In this document: piece by piece, positions 1-10,474 of the stretch
Position numbering within the stretch: the first letter of the stretch is position 1
Layout of the letters: every line of letters starts with the position of its first letter
Source of the DNA: Pelargonium nanum
Taxonomy: Eukaryota > Streptophyta > Magnoliopsida > Geraniales > Geraniaceae
DNA length: 26,030 bases
Direction: 5' to 3'
NCBI GenBank assembly: GCA_036897485.1
Contig: JAYMTF010001132.1
Span: 1-26,030 of the forward strand
Notes under the pieces: model-generated
Told to the model about the DNA's origin: nothing
The model's database searches: none
Seen by the model: the letters and a program-made list of their open reading frames with translations, nothing else
Made by a program: the position numbers and the translations under genes

Positions 1-526
1 AAAACTACTCGAGGGCCAACTCTATAGTTTCAACAAATACATGTACTATGGTGACAATTTACCCAAATTATTTTGAATTTGACAGACAACAGAGTGAGTA
101 CACTGTATACCGTGCATAGATGACAAGCACCTTAATATTCTTTAGTGGTTGACTATCATCTTCTCGGTTTCATTCTCCTCACAGATCGCTCGCATCCAAA
201 TACGAACCCAACGGTCAAAATCGAGCTCCATAACAGAGCATATATTCTCTTCGTAGATTTTTCATTTTTATACACACTCACGCCATGCACGTCTCTCCCC
301 TCTCCCCTTTCCCTCCAATTTCGCCATGTCTCTCTCCCCGCCATTTCTTCTTCAGAAAAAACACTTGCATCCGTACATCACACCAAACCCTAGCTCCAGG
401 ACCCCCCTCCATTCTCCAATTTTCATCAACTTCGAAACTAGATCCATCTCCGATCGAGCACGATCGCAATCTTCACGAATGTATCATAGATCCTGACTCA
501 TTTTAGGTTTCGCGACCGCGATCGAC
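1..526 (+). promoter_or_regulatory. Promoter and 5' leader of the ABCG transporter gene
   Basis: No gene precedes the start codon at 527. TATA-like strings occur near 236-243 and 264-271. A strongly pyrimidine-rich tract (about 288-345) follows, which is typical around plant transcription starts and in 5' leaders. The true transcription start is not visible. Several ATG triplets lie between 285 and 481, so the leader may contain upstream ORFs. The first 140 bases hold nothing I recognise. Confidence 0.4.
479..496 (+). CDS. Minimal upstream ORF in the ABCG leader
   Basis: ATG TAT CAT AGA TCC TGA encodes M-Y-H-R-S and ends 30 bases before the main start codon at 527. If the transcription start lies in the pyrimidine-rich tract upstream, every transcript would carry this ORF. 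Its short length and nearness to the main ATG would allow reinitiation or modest repression of translation. Function is inferred only; the base before the ATG is A and the -3 base is C, so the context is not strong. Confidence 0.3.
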   Translation: MYHRS

Positions 527-3500
527 ATGAGCAAGGAGAAGAGAATCAACACGACTCGCGTTTCTTCAGTTTTATTCATTCAACTTGTTATCGTGTTGAT
601 TTTATCTCCGCAGCGTGCTTCTGCACAGAACATGAATAATGCTGGCCAGATCGATAAAGACAAATACAATTCTATGAAGAAAAATCCGACAGCGAAGGCC
701 ATGGCTGCCAATATGATATCCAAAAGCTTCGCTAATCTCTCCCAGACATTTGGCGACGACATCAAGAAGCATCTCGGTTTCTGCATACTGGACCTGTTAG
801 CTACTCAGTTGTTTCAATTACTATTTATTTTGCTTGTAAATTTCAATAAGTATGCATAATTTGATCAAATTCGATTCAGGAATTGAAATTGCTTCCTGAA
901 TTTCTGGCAGAGAAAAAGACTGGAGTGATGCATTCAATTTTTCAACTGATACAAAATTCATTGAGGACTGCATTGACCAAACACAAGGTATTATTGCTTT
1001 CCTTTAGGTCGTTGTGTTGCATTAACATGTCACAGAAACAAGTATAATATAATAGCAAAGGGAGAGCTTGAGTATCTTCAGGGTATTTGATTGGGATTAA
1101 CTGATATTATTTATTAACTCTAGATTGGATCTATGAAGCCTACCCTTTGTGCATTTATTTTGTATTTGTCTTTGTACGCCAATACTTTTCAATTGCAAAT
1201 ACTTTTTTTATTGTAACATACACAATACTACCATGGAGATAATGATGAAAATAAATTATCCCTGCGAAGTGAGATGAAGCCTGATGTAAAACAAGCAAAT
1301 TTATCGAAAACTTTTTTTATTAAAAAATGTTATTAATCCAGGCCGGAATGTTTTATTATTTGCAAAAGAAGTAATAAAGTCAATATCAGCAACTATTTTA
1401 CTGTTAAGTAATTAAAGCACTTCCTAATACGTTTATTTTCTTTTCAGTATCATGTTATTTTACTATACATAACAATTGAGTTTATTCCAGTTTTAATCTC
1501 TTAGTCTTGCTGATGATGTTAATGCTGTATTGATAGGAGACTTAGGGCAGCGCTTGTGCACAGCAGCAGACATAAAGTTCTACTTCACCAGTTTATTTGA
1601 AACAGCAAAGCAATCCAACAGTTACGCACAGCCTAACAAAAACTGTAATTTGTCCTCATGGGTTGATGGATGTGAACCAGGATGGGCTTGTAAGGCTACT
1701 GGTGATAAGAAAGTTGACCTAAGAGACTCAAAGGACATGCCTCTTAGAACTGATGTATGTGCACCTTGTTGTGCGGGTTTCTTCTGCCCTCATGGTCTTA
1801 CTTGCATGATGCGTAAGTCCATTGAAATTTATCAAATTATTGCTCAGTAAAACTTTCCATTTAGTTCACATCAGTGTCATGACTATCCGTATGTAGCTTC
1901 TTTACAGCTCTATCAACCCTGTAATTTCATTCATAGAGCAGTCAACAGTTACTCTCCTTTCCATTTTTTTTTAGTTAGACTATAAGTTAGAGTTACAGTG
2001 GAAATCTTATATATTTGAGTTATGGATTTAAGCTATTTACACAATTTGAAAAATGTTATAGGGTTGTCAATTTTAGATTTTCAAATAGAAGTAGATGGCA
2101 TGGTCTTTATCTGCAAGATAGAGGCCATGCTGTACTTTGGCAACAGTTTCTACAAAAACCTGCTCAGAGCTTGAACATCAGTTTTTCTTCTTGAAGCTTT
2201 TGTAGTATGGACTGTATGCTTGTTTCAGATGGTCAATTGTATTACATTTGTTATTGGAATGCAAGATTCCTGATTTTATGTTCTCGAAGCAGTTAAAGTC
2301 CCTAATGTTGTTTGTTGCTTGTTATTTCTGATATATTCTGAAGCTTGCCCACTGGGTGCCTACTGCCCGAGTTCAACACTCAATAAAGAGAAAGGTGTAT
2401 GTGACCCGTAAGTTAATTTTCTGGTTTAATTTTCTTCCTTGTCAAGGAAATGTTTCTTCTGGTTCTGCATATATTAATATTTATGTTAGTAATGCTCTAC
2501 AGATATCGTTACCAACTATCTCCTGACATAGATAATCGTTCTTGTGGAGCGGCAGATATTTGGGCTGATATCACTAGTAGCAAAGAGATGTTCTGTTCTG
2601 CAGGTTCATATTGTCGAAGTACTATCGAAGAGAAACCTTGCCAAAAAGGGTATTGATTATTACCCTGTAACTTCATTTGTCTTCATCACTGCACTTTTTT
2701 TTTTTTACATATACTATTAACAGAAAAAAAAAGGTTTCCTGCTATTTGCTGCTTCCTTGTTGCTGATGCCGCTGTTTTTGTTTCTGATTTCAGATTTTAC
2801 TGCAGAACAGGTTCTACAGCACCACAAAGTATGTCTCTCTTTTAATTTCTTTTCCTTTTTTTTTTTACTTGTATGTTGCTGATTTAATAACTGGCTGCCC
2901 TATTTGCTTACATTACTAAAAAGAATTTGGAAAAACTGGTCAGGGAAAGGCTGTACAACGAAGACCTAAAGATGTGGGTTGTGTTCTGGCATAGATACTG
3001 GATATATGACTGAAGATTTGAAAATTTAGTAACATGGCTGCCAGTGTCTTAATCAGAGCTAAATATCTATGTTTGTCAGTTAGAGAATCCAGCAAGGCAA
3101 TACTGTTGTTATAGAAGTGTTGTTTACTCATAGGTAGAAAAAGATGATAGCCAGTTATATAATTCAACTGTCAAAACAGGAAAATTTGGGGGATAATAAT
3201 GTTCTAATTAAATATATTGGACCAATATGTTGCTTCTTTTATTCTGTATAAAGTTCTTGAAAAGATATTGGCTTAGTTACTGTAAAATTCATGTCAACTA
3301 GTATGTGTTGAGCAAAGATAATCGAGCATGTTATCTGGTTGTTAGGAATATGAACTCCATAAAACATGATGCATATGCTACAATTATGGCATTGATGCTA
3401 TTGAAAGTTCCAGCTGAACTTTAATCTAATCATAAAACATGGATCTCGTCGGAAGCCAACTAATATAGTTAATATGTAATTATGGTGTTGTGTGGTGGGG

Positions 3501-6500
3501 AAATGAGAGGTTTGGACAATTTCAGCTCAAGTGACATTCTATGGGGTGTGCGATAATTGTGTTGTTTTGTATGGTGCTATTTGTAGTACAGCTGCTCCTC
3601 AGAAGTTAAATTTCCTAGTTAATTTGTTATACAGATTTTCAGAAAGGTCCATAGGTGAGAGGCATGGCCAGTGGGTAGGAGGTCTTGCAGACTGTCAGAT
3701 AGGGCAAGGCAAGGCATTATAATCCTCTATAACCATATTAACTCCTGACAAGTAATCAGTTGAATCATAAAATTATGTGTGGGGTGCTATTGGGGGCCTG
3801 CGGCATTGATGGTTGAATATATGTCTGACATATGAGATGCATCTTTCTATATGACTTATCTTATCTCCAATTCTTGTTTCCTGGTTTTCTTAGAGTCACT
3901 CTTGTTATCTTTCTTGAGTATATCTGTTAACTATGCATCTAGGATTCAGAGAGCATGAACCTTTATGGATGTACTTGCAGAGTGCTTCAGTCTTGCAAAG
4001 TGTGAAGAGAAATCAGAAAATCAAAATATTCAAGCTTATGGCGCGATGATTATTGTGAGTATTCTTAACCTTTTTATCATCTAAATGATAGACTATAAAG
4101 TAAATTCATATCGTTCAGTTCATTGATGTTTTCTTTAAGGTTTCTGCTTAGAGTCTCTGAGATACTGTATTGAAGCTTTATTTTTATGCCACAGGCACAT
4201 TAGAGTTGTTTAATAACACACACACACACACACACACATATTTCAATACATTTTTGCTTTAGCTTGCTCCCTGGACCAATTTATTATCTGGCTAGAATGG
4301 AGTACTTGTACTGTTACAGCCCTTCAGTAGTTAACTAACTGGGATAGATGTGAGATGAATCCATACCAAATGAGTTTTACCTGCACTTTTGTGGAACTGT
4401 CAAAGACATTAATCTGTAGATCATATCTGGCTGTCAAGGCCATGACTTCAGAACTGACCCTTTGGCTGTCAATGTAGGTAGCTCTGTGCTTTGTGGTAAT
4501 TATCATTTATAACTGCTCTGACCAAGTTATTCATACTCGAGAGAAAAGACAAGCAATATCCAGGGAAAGGGCAGTTCAAAGTGTACGAGAAACACAAGAA
4601 AAGGAAAAATGGAAATCTGCAAAAGACATTGCAATTGGACTGCACGCACAGTTATCACGGACCTTTACTAGCAAAAAATCTGTTAAGCAAGCAGAGCAGT
4701 CAAGAGCTCCTGGTCAAGGTAAGCCTGGAACGGATATGCCACCGGCTACATCTAAGGGAAAGAAAAGGGACAAAAGCAACCTCACAAAAATGATAAATGA
4801 GATTGATGATGACCCTGATAGTCAAGAAGGTTTCAGTTTGGAGATTGGAGATAAAAATACGAAAAAGGGTGCACCCGATAGTAAGGGCTTGAAGAGTCAT
4901 AGTCAGATGTTCAGGTATGCTTATGGTCAAATCGAGAAGGAAAAGGCTATGCAGGAGCAGAATAAGAACTTGACCTTCTCTGGGGTGATTTCAATGTCTA
5001 GTGATATTGAAATCAGGAAGAGACCTATGATTGAGGTTTATTTTAAAGATTTAACCCTCACTCTGAAAGGAAAAAATAAACAAATAATGAGGTGTGTAAC
5101 TGGGAAGTTATCACCTGGCCGAGTCTCTGCAGTCATGGGCCCATCAGGGGCTGGCAAAACAACTTTTCTTTCTGCTTTGACCGGAAAAACAACTGGGTGT
5201 AACGTGTCTGGGTTGATTCTTATAAATGGCAAAGCTGAATCAATCCATTCATACAAGAAAATAATTGGTTTTGTGCCACAAGATGATATTGTTCATGGGA
5301 ACTTGACCGTTGAGGAGAACCTCTGGTTCAGTGCAAGATGCAGGTATACAATTAACTCATCACGAACTCTTTGAGTATTTTTCTCTTTTAAGTGCTGTCC
5401 GTCCTTCGGTCAAGGATGCCAGATGGGTCTTTGTATTTTATTATTACCAATCAGTATGGTTGCATTTTGGTTGGTGTATTGTACCTCTGTTTTCTCTATT
5501 TGCTGCTGCCAAATTTGTCTACTACTCTACTGCAATCATGTAGATTTTGTAGGCTTGCATTATTTATATACACTGTTAATATGCCACAAGTGATACCACT
5601 AAAAGCTTCGGCACATTTTACATGTGATCATTATAGTACTAATGCTTCTTTCATGCAAAAGACATTTGGCAGCACGGAAGTTAATCTCTAGGGTCATACA
5701 TGCTTCTAGAGTTAGTCTGAACACACTCAACATTTATCTCTTTGTCGTGGCTATGTTATCTTTCTCTACTAACTATTCCTGTTCAAATCTCTCTCTCTCT
5801 CTCTCTCTCTCACTGAGTTTTCTATTATTACAGACTTCCAGCTGGCCTTCCAAAACCAGAAAAAGTTCTTGTTGTCGAACGGGCCATCGAGTGCTTGGGG
5901 CTCCAACTAGTGCGGGATTCTCTAGTTGGGACAGTGGAGAAGCGAGGAATCTCAGGAGGTCAAAGGAAACGAGTAAATGTAGGGCTGGAAATGGTCATGG
6001 AACCTTCACTTTTAATATTAGATGAACCCACATCTGGGTTGGACAGTTCATCTTCACAGTTACTGCTTAGAGCTCTTCGGCGAGAAGCTCTTGAAGGAGT
6101 GAATGTTTGCATGGTTATTCACCAGCCAAGGTTAGTTTACTTTCAAGAGTTAAAGATTTTCTTTTGCTTCTGCCCTTTTCTTCAATAAGATGGGTTAGAT
6201 CGATTGCTGTGCCTCCATATCCTTGTGACCCAACTAATGTTACAGTTTAACTGTAGGTCTGAGAACCATCTACTATAGAATATTAAGTGTTAATTTAAAA
6301 ACTGGGTTACACATAATGGTTTGGGTCAACCTTAGTAGGGTTTGACTTCCACCATTATATGTAACTCGTTCATTTTTTATTTATCCAATGTTACTTTATC
6401 GCCCACTTCAACACTCCCCCCATGTGCTAGCTCACATTTTTCTTTTATTAACGGTGGCCTCGACACGTGTCCAATTGTGAGGCACTCCCCCTCACCTGTA

Positions 6501-9050
6501 AGTATTTTTCTCCCAACATTTTCCTTCCACACGTGTACCGCTGCAAGTATGTCTTACAAGCGAACCAGAGATCACAGGGAGAGGCAACATGAACGGGTCA
6601 TGGCTAAGATCAAAACATGCTCTGATACCATTTTAATTTTAAAATTAGGCTATGACTTGGGCTTCCACTACTAAAAGGTCAACTTTATTCGTAGAGTTTG
6701 GCTTCCACCATTATATGCAGATTGTTCACTTTATATGTATTAAGTATGAGACATTTCACCCACTTCAACGTTAAGAAATCTCAAGATGTCCATTAGTTTT
6801 ATTCCTTGTAGGGTTATAGCGAATTCCAGTATGTCCCTCCGTCCCAAAATAAATGTCCTATTTGACTTTTTGCAAATATTAAGGATAGCTTTGGTACTTG
6901 TCTGTGCATATGTGCCCTTACTGTAAAACCATTTTTTTTTGGATTGCTTGTCCTGCTACCTGTTAATTGCTTCTCCCTACATAGTTCTAATTGTTTGGAA
7001 CTTGCCAAATTAGCAGTAATAAACAGAACATAATCTAAAGCTCTTGTAATAGACTTGGAGGCTTTAGATGAATGGAAGGTGGGCTGCAATGTCATATAGT
7101 ATGGGTTGGAAAACAACAGTACTTTGCAATAGTTTAGGAAAACTGAGTGTGCGATGCATTATTAATTTTCCAATGGTTATATATTTCCATGTGTGTGTGT
7201 ATAATGATGTCAATATGTATTTGCTTTCGTAAATGGCTGAAACTGTTGGGTTCCTTTATTTTTCTTTTCCTACAGTTACTCCCTGTTCAGGATGTTTGAT
7301 GATTTAATTCTTCTAGCTAAAGGAGGTCTTACAGTATATCACGGACCAGTTAAGAAAGTTGAAGAGTACTTCTCCGGAATCGGTATCCCAGTCCCTGACC
7401 GAGTTAATCCTCCGGACCACTACATTGATATTCTGGAGGGCATTGTAAAACTGAATGCAAACTGCGGTGTTACTGTTAAACAACTACCAGTTAGATGGAT
7501 GCTTCATAACGGGTATCCAGTTCCAATGGATATGCTAGATAAGGTTGATGGAATGGCAGCAGTAAAAGCTAGAAATTCTACCCATGGAGCAAATTCTCTT
7601 GATGGTGGATCTCAAGGACAGTCTTTTGCTGGAGAGTTATGGGAAGATGTGAAGTGTAACGTTGAGATGAAGAAGGACACTATACAACAGAATTTCATAT
7701 CATCACAGGACTTGTCAAACCGGAAAACTCCTAATACATTTGTGCAATACAAACACTACCTTGGGAGGTAAATACTAAATACTCGATCCTCTTTTCTTGA
7801 TCATGATGTAAACATCTTATCTTATTGAAATGCTACATATATGTTCTCATCAATAATATGAAGTTTATAAGAGCTAACTACTCGATCATGCATTGTTTTT
7901 CTATCTACAAAAGAGACCCACCCTGCTACCATGCAAGTTTGTGTTCTCTTTAATGATAGAAAACCCAATTTATAATATGTAAATGGCTTTTTGGCAGGGT
8001 CAGTAAGCAGCGACTACGAGAATCTAGGACACAAGCTGTAGATTATCTGATTTTGTGTCTTGCAGGAGTTTGCTTAGGAACAGTTGCTAAAGTGAGCGAC
8101 GAATCATTTGGAGTGCTTGGTTACACATACACAATCATAGCAGTTTGTAAGTTAAATCTTTCAAGTCCTGGGACCATGCAGAGTTCCTCTTCTATATGTT
8201 TCATTCAGTGTGTAACAAGTCAGGATTCAATTCTAATCCATTATTTTTTTAAATCAAATTTCAGCTCTGCTGAGCAAGATTGCAGCTTTGAGATCATTTT
8301 CTCTGGATAAGTTAGAGTACATGAGAGAGAGTTCTTCTGGCATGAGCAGCTTGGCTTACTTTCTTTCGAAGGATACAGTTGACCATTTCAATACACTCAT
8401 CAAGCCTTGGGTTTATCTCTCGATGTTCTATTACTTCAACAATCCTAGATCATCTGTAGTAGATAACTATATTGTTTTGGTCTGCCTTTTGTACTGCGTA
8501 ACCGGAATCGGATATGTATTGGCCATCTGCTGCGAGCCTGGTTCAGCCCAGCTGGTGAGAAGTTGTACAGTTTGCCTGGATAACTTGAGTTTCATCAGCA
8601 GATGTCTGTGTGTTCTGTTTTTTTTCCCATTAGTTATGTGCAGCTTTTCTGTTATCCAGTGGAGTGTGCTTCTTCCTGTTGTTTTGACTCTCGTAGCAAC
8701 CCAAGATGGCGATAGCGAAACTGTTAAGAACATTTCTAAACTTTGCTATTCTAAATGGGCACTGGAAGCTTTTGTGATATCCAATGCTAAAAGGTTACCG
8801 TTATTACAATACTATTCCACATGTAGTAATATTATTGGACATGTCCCTGTAATTTGATTTTGTTCAACCTTCTATTTTCTCATGTATTTTCAGATATTCT
8901 GGAGTGTGGCTGCTAACCAGGTGTGGTTCTCTATACAAAAATGGGTATGATCTCAATCACTGGTTTCGTTGTTTAATGCTCCTTTCAGTCACCGGCTTAA
9001 TTGCTCGTGGCTTTGCATTCTTTTGCATGGTAACTTTCAAAAAGAAGTAA
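527..9050 (+). CDS. ABCG28: ABC transporter G family, ABCG24/ABCG28 type (14 coding exons)
   Basis: Plasma-membrane or endomembrane half-transporter with an extended N-terminus; the substrate is not deducible. Exons: 527-795, 911-987, 1537-1812, 2344-2407, 2503-2649, 2794-2828, 3981-4054, 4478-5343, 5834-6130, 7276-7767, 7998-8146, 8265-8554, 8660-8793, 8894-9050. They total 3327 nt, or 1108 residues, close to the roughly 1100 usual for this clade. Order: signal peptide (about 1-34); Cys-rich region (about 88-300); membrane helix (about 306-323, ending at [10 protein letters not shown]); basic linker; nucleotide-binding domain with Walker A GPSGAGKT (535-542), signature ISGGQ (642-646), Walker B ending LDEP (D666, E667) and H-loop His699; then an ABC2-type membrane domain (about 870-1108) ending FKKK. 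All catalytic motifs are intact and all junctions are GT-AG. Exon 10, with a [12 protein letters not shown] motif, favours ABCG28 over ABCG24, but the member is not settled. Arabidopsis ABCG28 acts in pollen tube growth. Confidence 0.93.
2829..3980 (+). other. Intron 6 of the ABCG gene (1152 bases)
   Basis: It runs from donor GTATGT after the codon block ending STAPQ to acceptor TTGCAG before the CFSLAKCEE block. I see only AT-rich sequence and short unrelated ORFs, with no recognisable element. It splits the Cys-rich region and is one of the two longest introns of the gene. Confidence 0.7.
4216..4238. repeat. (AC)n microsatellite in ABCG intron 7
   Basis: About eleven perfect AC units between exon 7 (ends 4054) and exon 8 (starts 4478). 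It is likely to be length-polymorphic. No function is suggested. Confidence 0.95.
5788..5811. repeat. (TC)n microsatellite in ABCG intron 8
   Basis: About twelve TC units ending 22 bases before the exon 9 acceptor at 5833. It falls where the polypyrimidine tract is expected and probably serves as part of it. Confidence 0.93.
6288..6413 (-). repeat. 3' LTR of the TRIM fossil
   Basis: On the minus strand it begins TGTTGAAGTGGG directly after the purine tract and ends AACA at the target duplication. It shares the TTCCACCATTATATG block and the CCCACTTCAAC end (plus-strand reading) with the other LTR. Confidence 0.72.
6631..6770 (-). repeat. 5' LTR of the TRIM fossil
   Basis: It lies between the target duplication at 6771-6775 and the primer-binding site at 6630. 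It aligns along its length with 6288-6413 and is about 14 bases longer. Confidence 0.7.
6832..6875. mobile_element. Stowaway-like (Tc1/mariner MITE) terminus, solitary
   Basis: After a TA dinucleotide (6830-6831) the sequence TGTCCCTCCGTCCCAAAATA closely resembles the Stowaway end consensus (CTCCCTCCGTCCCAAAATA). No inverted partner (TTTTGGGACGGAGGG) occurs before exon 10, so the second end is lost or too diverged to see. Only this end is supported; the element's true length is unknown. Confidence 0.6.
8555..8659 (+). other. Short in-frame, stop-free intron 12 of the ABCG gene
   Basis: Donor CTG|GTGAGA and acceptor ATCCAG|TGG flank 105 bases, exactly 35 codons, with no stop in the reading frame. 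Family members run directly from PGSAQL to WSVLLPVV, which supports splicing here. Retention would add 35 mostly hydrophobic and Cys-rich residues inside the membrane domain without shifting the frame. Confidence 0.8.
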
Positions 9051-9662
9051 GTTCTGTGTCTTCTTTATATGCTTTTCTGTATATAAGTTGGGAATTCAGT
9101 CATGAGGCCATAGATGTGTAGAAGATAGTTAAAGGTCAGGATATCTCAGAAACCATTTTGTACCATGTATAAGCAAGAATGTGATCCATTCCATGCACTT
9201 GTGCATCTGTATGAATAAGGCAATTTATACAACTTGGGTAGCTTTTCCTACAAGAGATTGTTCTTGTTTGCAGCTTTGTGCTTCTGCTATATCTGTTACT
9301 GTGATTGATTTCTATTAAGTGTTAGCCTTTAACCATACGTGTAAACTGATAAGAACTTGCTTTTTATCAATTCAATTATTCTCACTGAAAAGCTAAAATA
9401 TAAGGGAAGAAACATATCAATGCCAACCGGCAACCACAAACACGATGATGTTTTCCAGATAATTTAATGTACTGAAACTAAGAGAACTGATATGTTCTTG
9501 GTGCAAACAGATGGTTAGAGCTACATCTTTGATCCTCCAAACGAATTGTTTCAGTTGACATGAAGTTGAAAATTCACCCTCATGCTTCTGGATCAATAAA
9601 CTTAGTGATCTATGCATGAATATAAAGTTGGTGAATATATCCCTGAAACACACAATAGGCTA
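9051..9662 (+). other. 3' UTR of ABCG and downstream spacer
   Basis: It follows the TAA at 9048-9050. I cannot place the polyadenylation site. An AATAAA occurs near 9595, and weaker AT-rich signals lie before it. No other gene or RNA is recognisable. Confidence 0.5.
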
Positions 9663-9919
9663 AATATTTGAAAATGGTCATCCATTTGATGTTTCAATTA
9701 AGCCCCCTTGGTATTTATTCTGTGCCAAATTGGTCTCCAGTTGATTTTGTTCCAATTTAGTCCCTCAGTTGTTATTCTGTGTAATATTGACCCCCAATTA
9801 CACTCTTAATATGGTGATCATTTTGGAACAAAATGGATTCTAAGGGGGCAAATTGTAACAAAAATCAAATTTTCTTATTTGATACAAAATAGATATTAAG
9901 GGAACCATTTTCAAATATT
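9663..9919. mobile_element. Foldback, MITE-like element with 16-bp perfect terminal inverted repeats
   Basis: AATATTTGAAAATGGT (9663-9678) is exactly inverted at 9904-9919. Inside are T- and C-rich modules of the type CCAATTTAGTCCCTC, with TTATTCTGTG repeated at 9715-9724 and 9772-9781 (57-base spacing). Inverted relatives (GGAACAAAAT, GGGGGCAAATT) lie in the right half. The modular layout resembles non-autonomous plant DNA transposon ends, perhaps Mutator-like. I found no clear target duplication, so the superfamily is open. Confidence 0.55.
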
Positions 9920-10474
9920 ATTGTACATTTTAGGATCTTGCAATATCCTCAAGCAGGGTGGGGAAATTCATAAAATCAATGTAGCCATGTTTGTAACAGA
10001 GCTTTGATTCTACATTCAGACAAGGATCGAATAGATGTTCTCATTTCAAGAGAGCAGTCCAAATGGCAATTCAATGTAAATGTATATTTTAGGGGGAAGC
10101 AAAATGTCTAGTGGGTTTGACAATATTGGTTGGAGCAGACCTGTATACTTTTTGCAGGATGAGGTGCAGCTATGGAGCTTGGTTAAAGGTAGGAACAAGG
10201 TCGCCACAGCCATGCATGGGATCTTGGTTGCAGACATAGAGACTGCAGAGTATTGAGGCCAATAGCACCTTCTCATCAGTCTCCCCCATACACACTTATA
10301 TATAATCTTCCTTGGTCGTGTCAAGGCACTAATCCCTGTAACTACAATACAGGTTCGTATCAGGATCTTCTTCTTCTCATCACTTACTCCAACCTTAGAC
10401 TACGAAAACCAATCCATAATTCCCAATCTGAATCCTATTTTCTTCCCCACGTCTAATCATCCAGTTTGAGGCTA
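9920..10474 (+). promoter_or_regulatory. Spacer and possible relic promoter of the dead DUF547 gene
   Basis: A good TATA string (TATATATAA, 10297-10305) lies about 170 bases before the candidate first ATG of the downstream pseudogene at 10475. A splice-donor-like CAG|GTTCG (near 10351) could mark a leader intron. The rest of the stretch shows nothing recognisable. The promoter role is inferred only from position. Confidence 0.3.

Larger units (their letters stand above)
6288..6770 (-). mobile_element. TRIM-type LTR retrotransposon fossil, antisense in ABCG intron 9
   Basis: A non-autonomous miniature LTR element of about 483 bases, lying on the minus strand. Two diverged direct repeats (6288-6413 and 6631-6770) act as LTRs. 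Immediately inside the minus-strand 5' LTR is a primer-binding site matching initiator tRNA-Met (6619-6630; TGGTATCAGAGC on the minus strand). Immediately before the 3' LTR is a purine tract (6414-6422). The direct repeat TTAAG at 6283-6287 and 6771-6775 fits a 5-bp target duplication. The internal region is about 205 bases with no coding capacity, as is normal for TRIMs. The LTRs differ by many substitutions and small indels, so the insertion is old. Confidence 0.8.
6131..7275 (+). other. Intron 9 of the ABCG gene, a transposon landing site
   Basis: The intron separates the H-loop exon (ends HQP plus two bases of a Ser codon) from the exon starting YSLFRMFDD. Its 1145 bases hold the TRIM-type fossil (6288-6770) and a lone Stowaway-like terminus (6832-6875). 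The splice sites GTTAGT and CCTACAG are intact, so the insertions look tolerated. Confidence 0.8.

Noticed and set aside
527-859. A 110-residue ORF from the transporter start, ending in intron 1
   Set aside because: Only 527-795 is coding. The remainder reads past donor CCT|GTTAGC. Joining to 911 restores the family sequence ([12 protein letters not shown]).
8555-8659. Treating this stretch as coding because it is open in frame
   Set aside because: It has clean GT-AG borders, and family members join QL directly to WSVLLP, so it is best called an intron.
10253-10456. ORF of 67 codons upstream of the DUF547 relic
   Set aside because: No protein-like features; it lies in the presumed leader or promoter and overlaps no conserved block.
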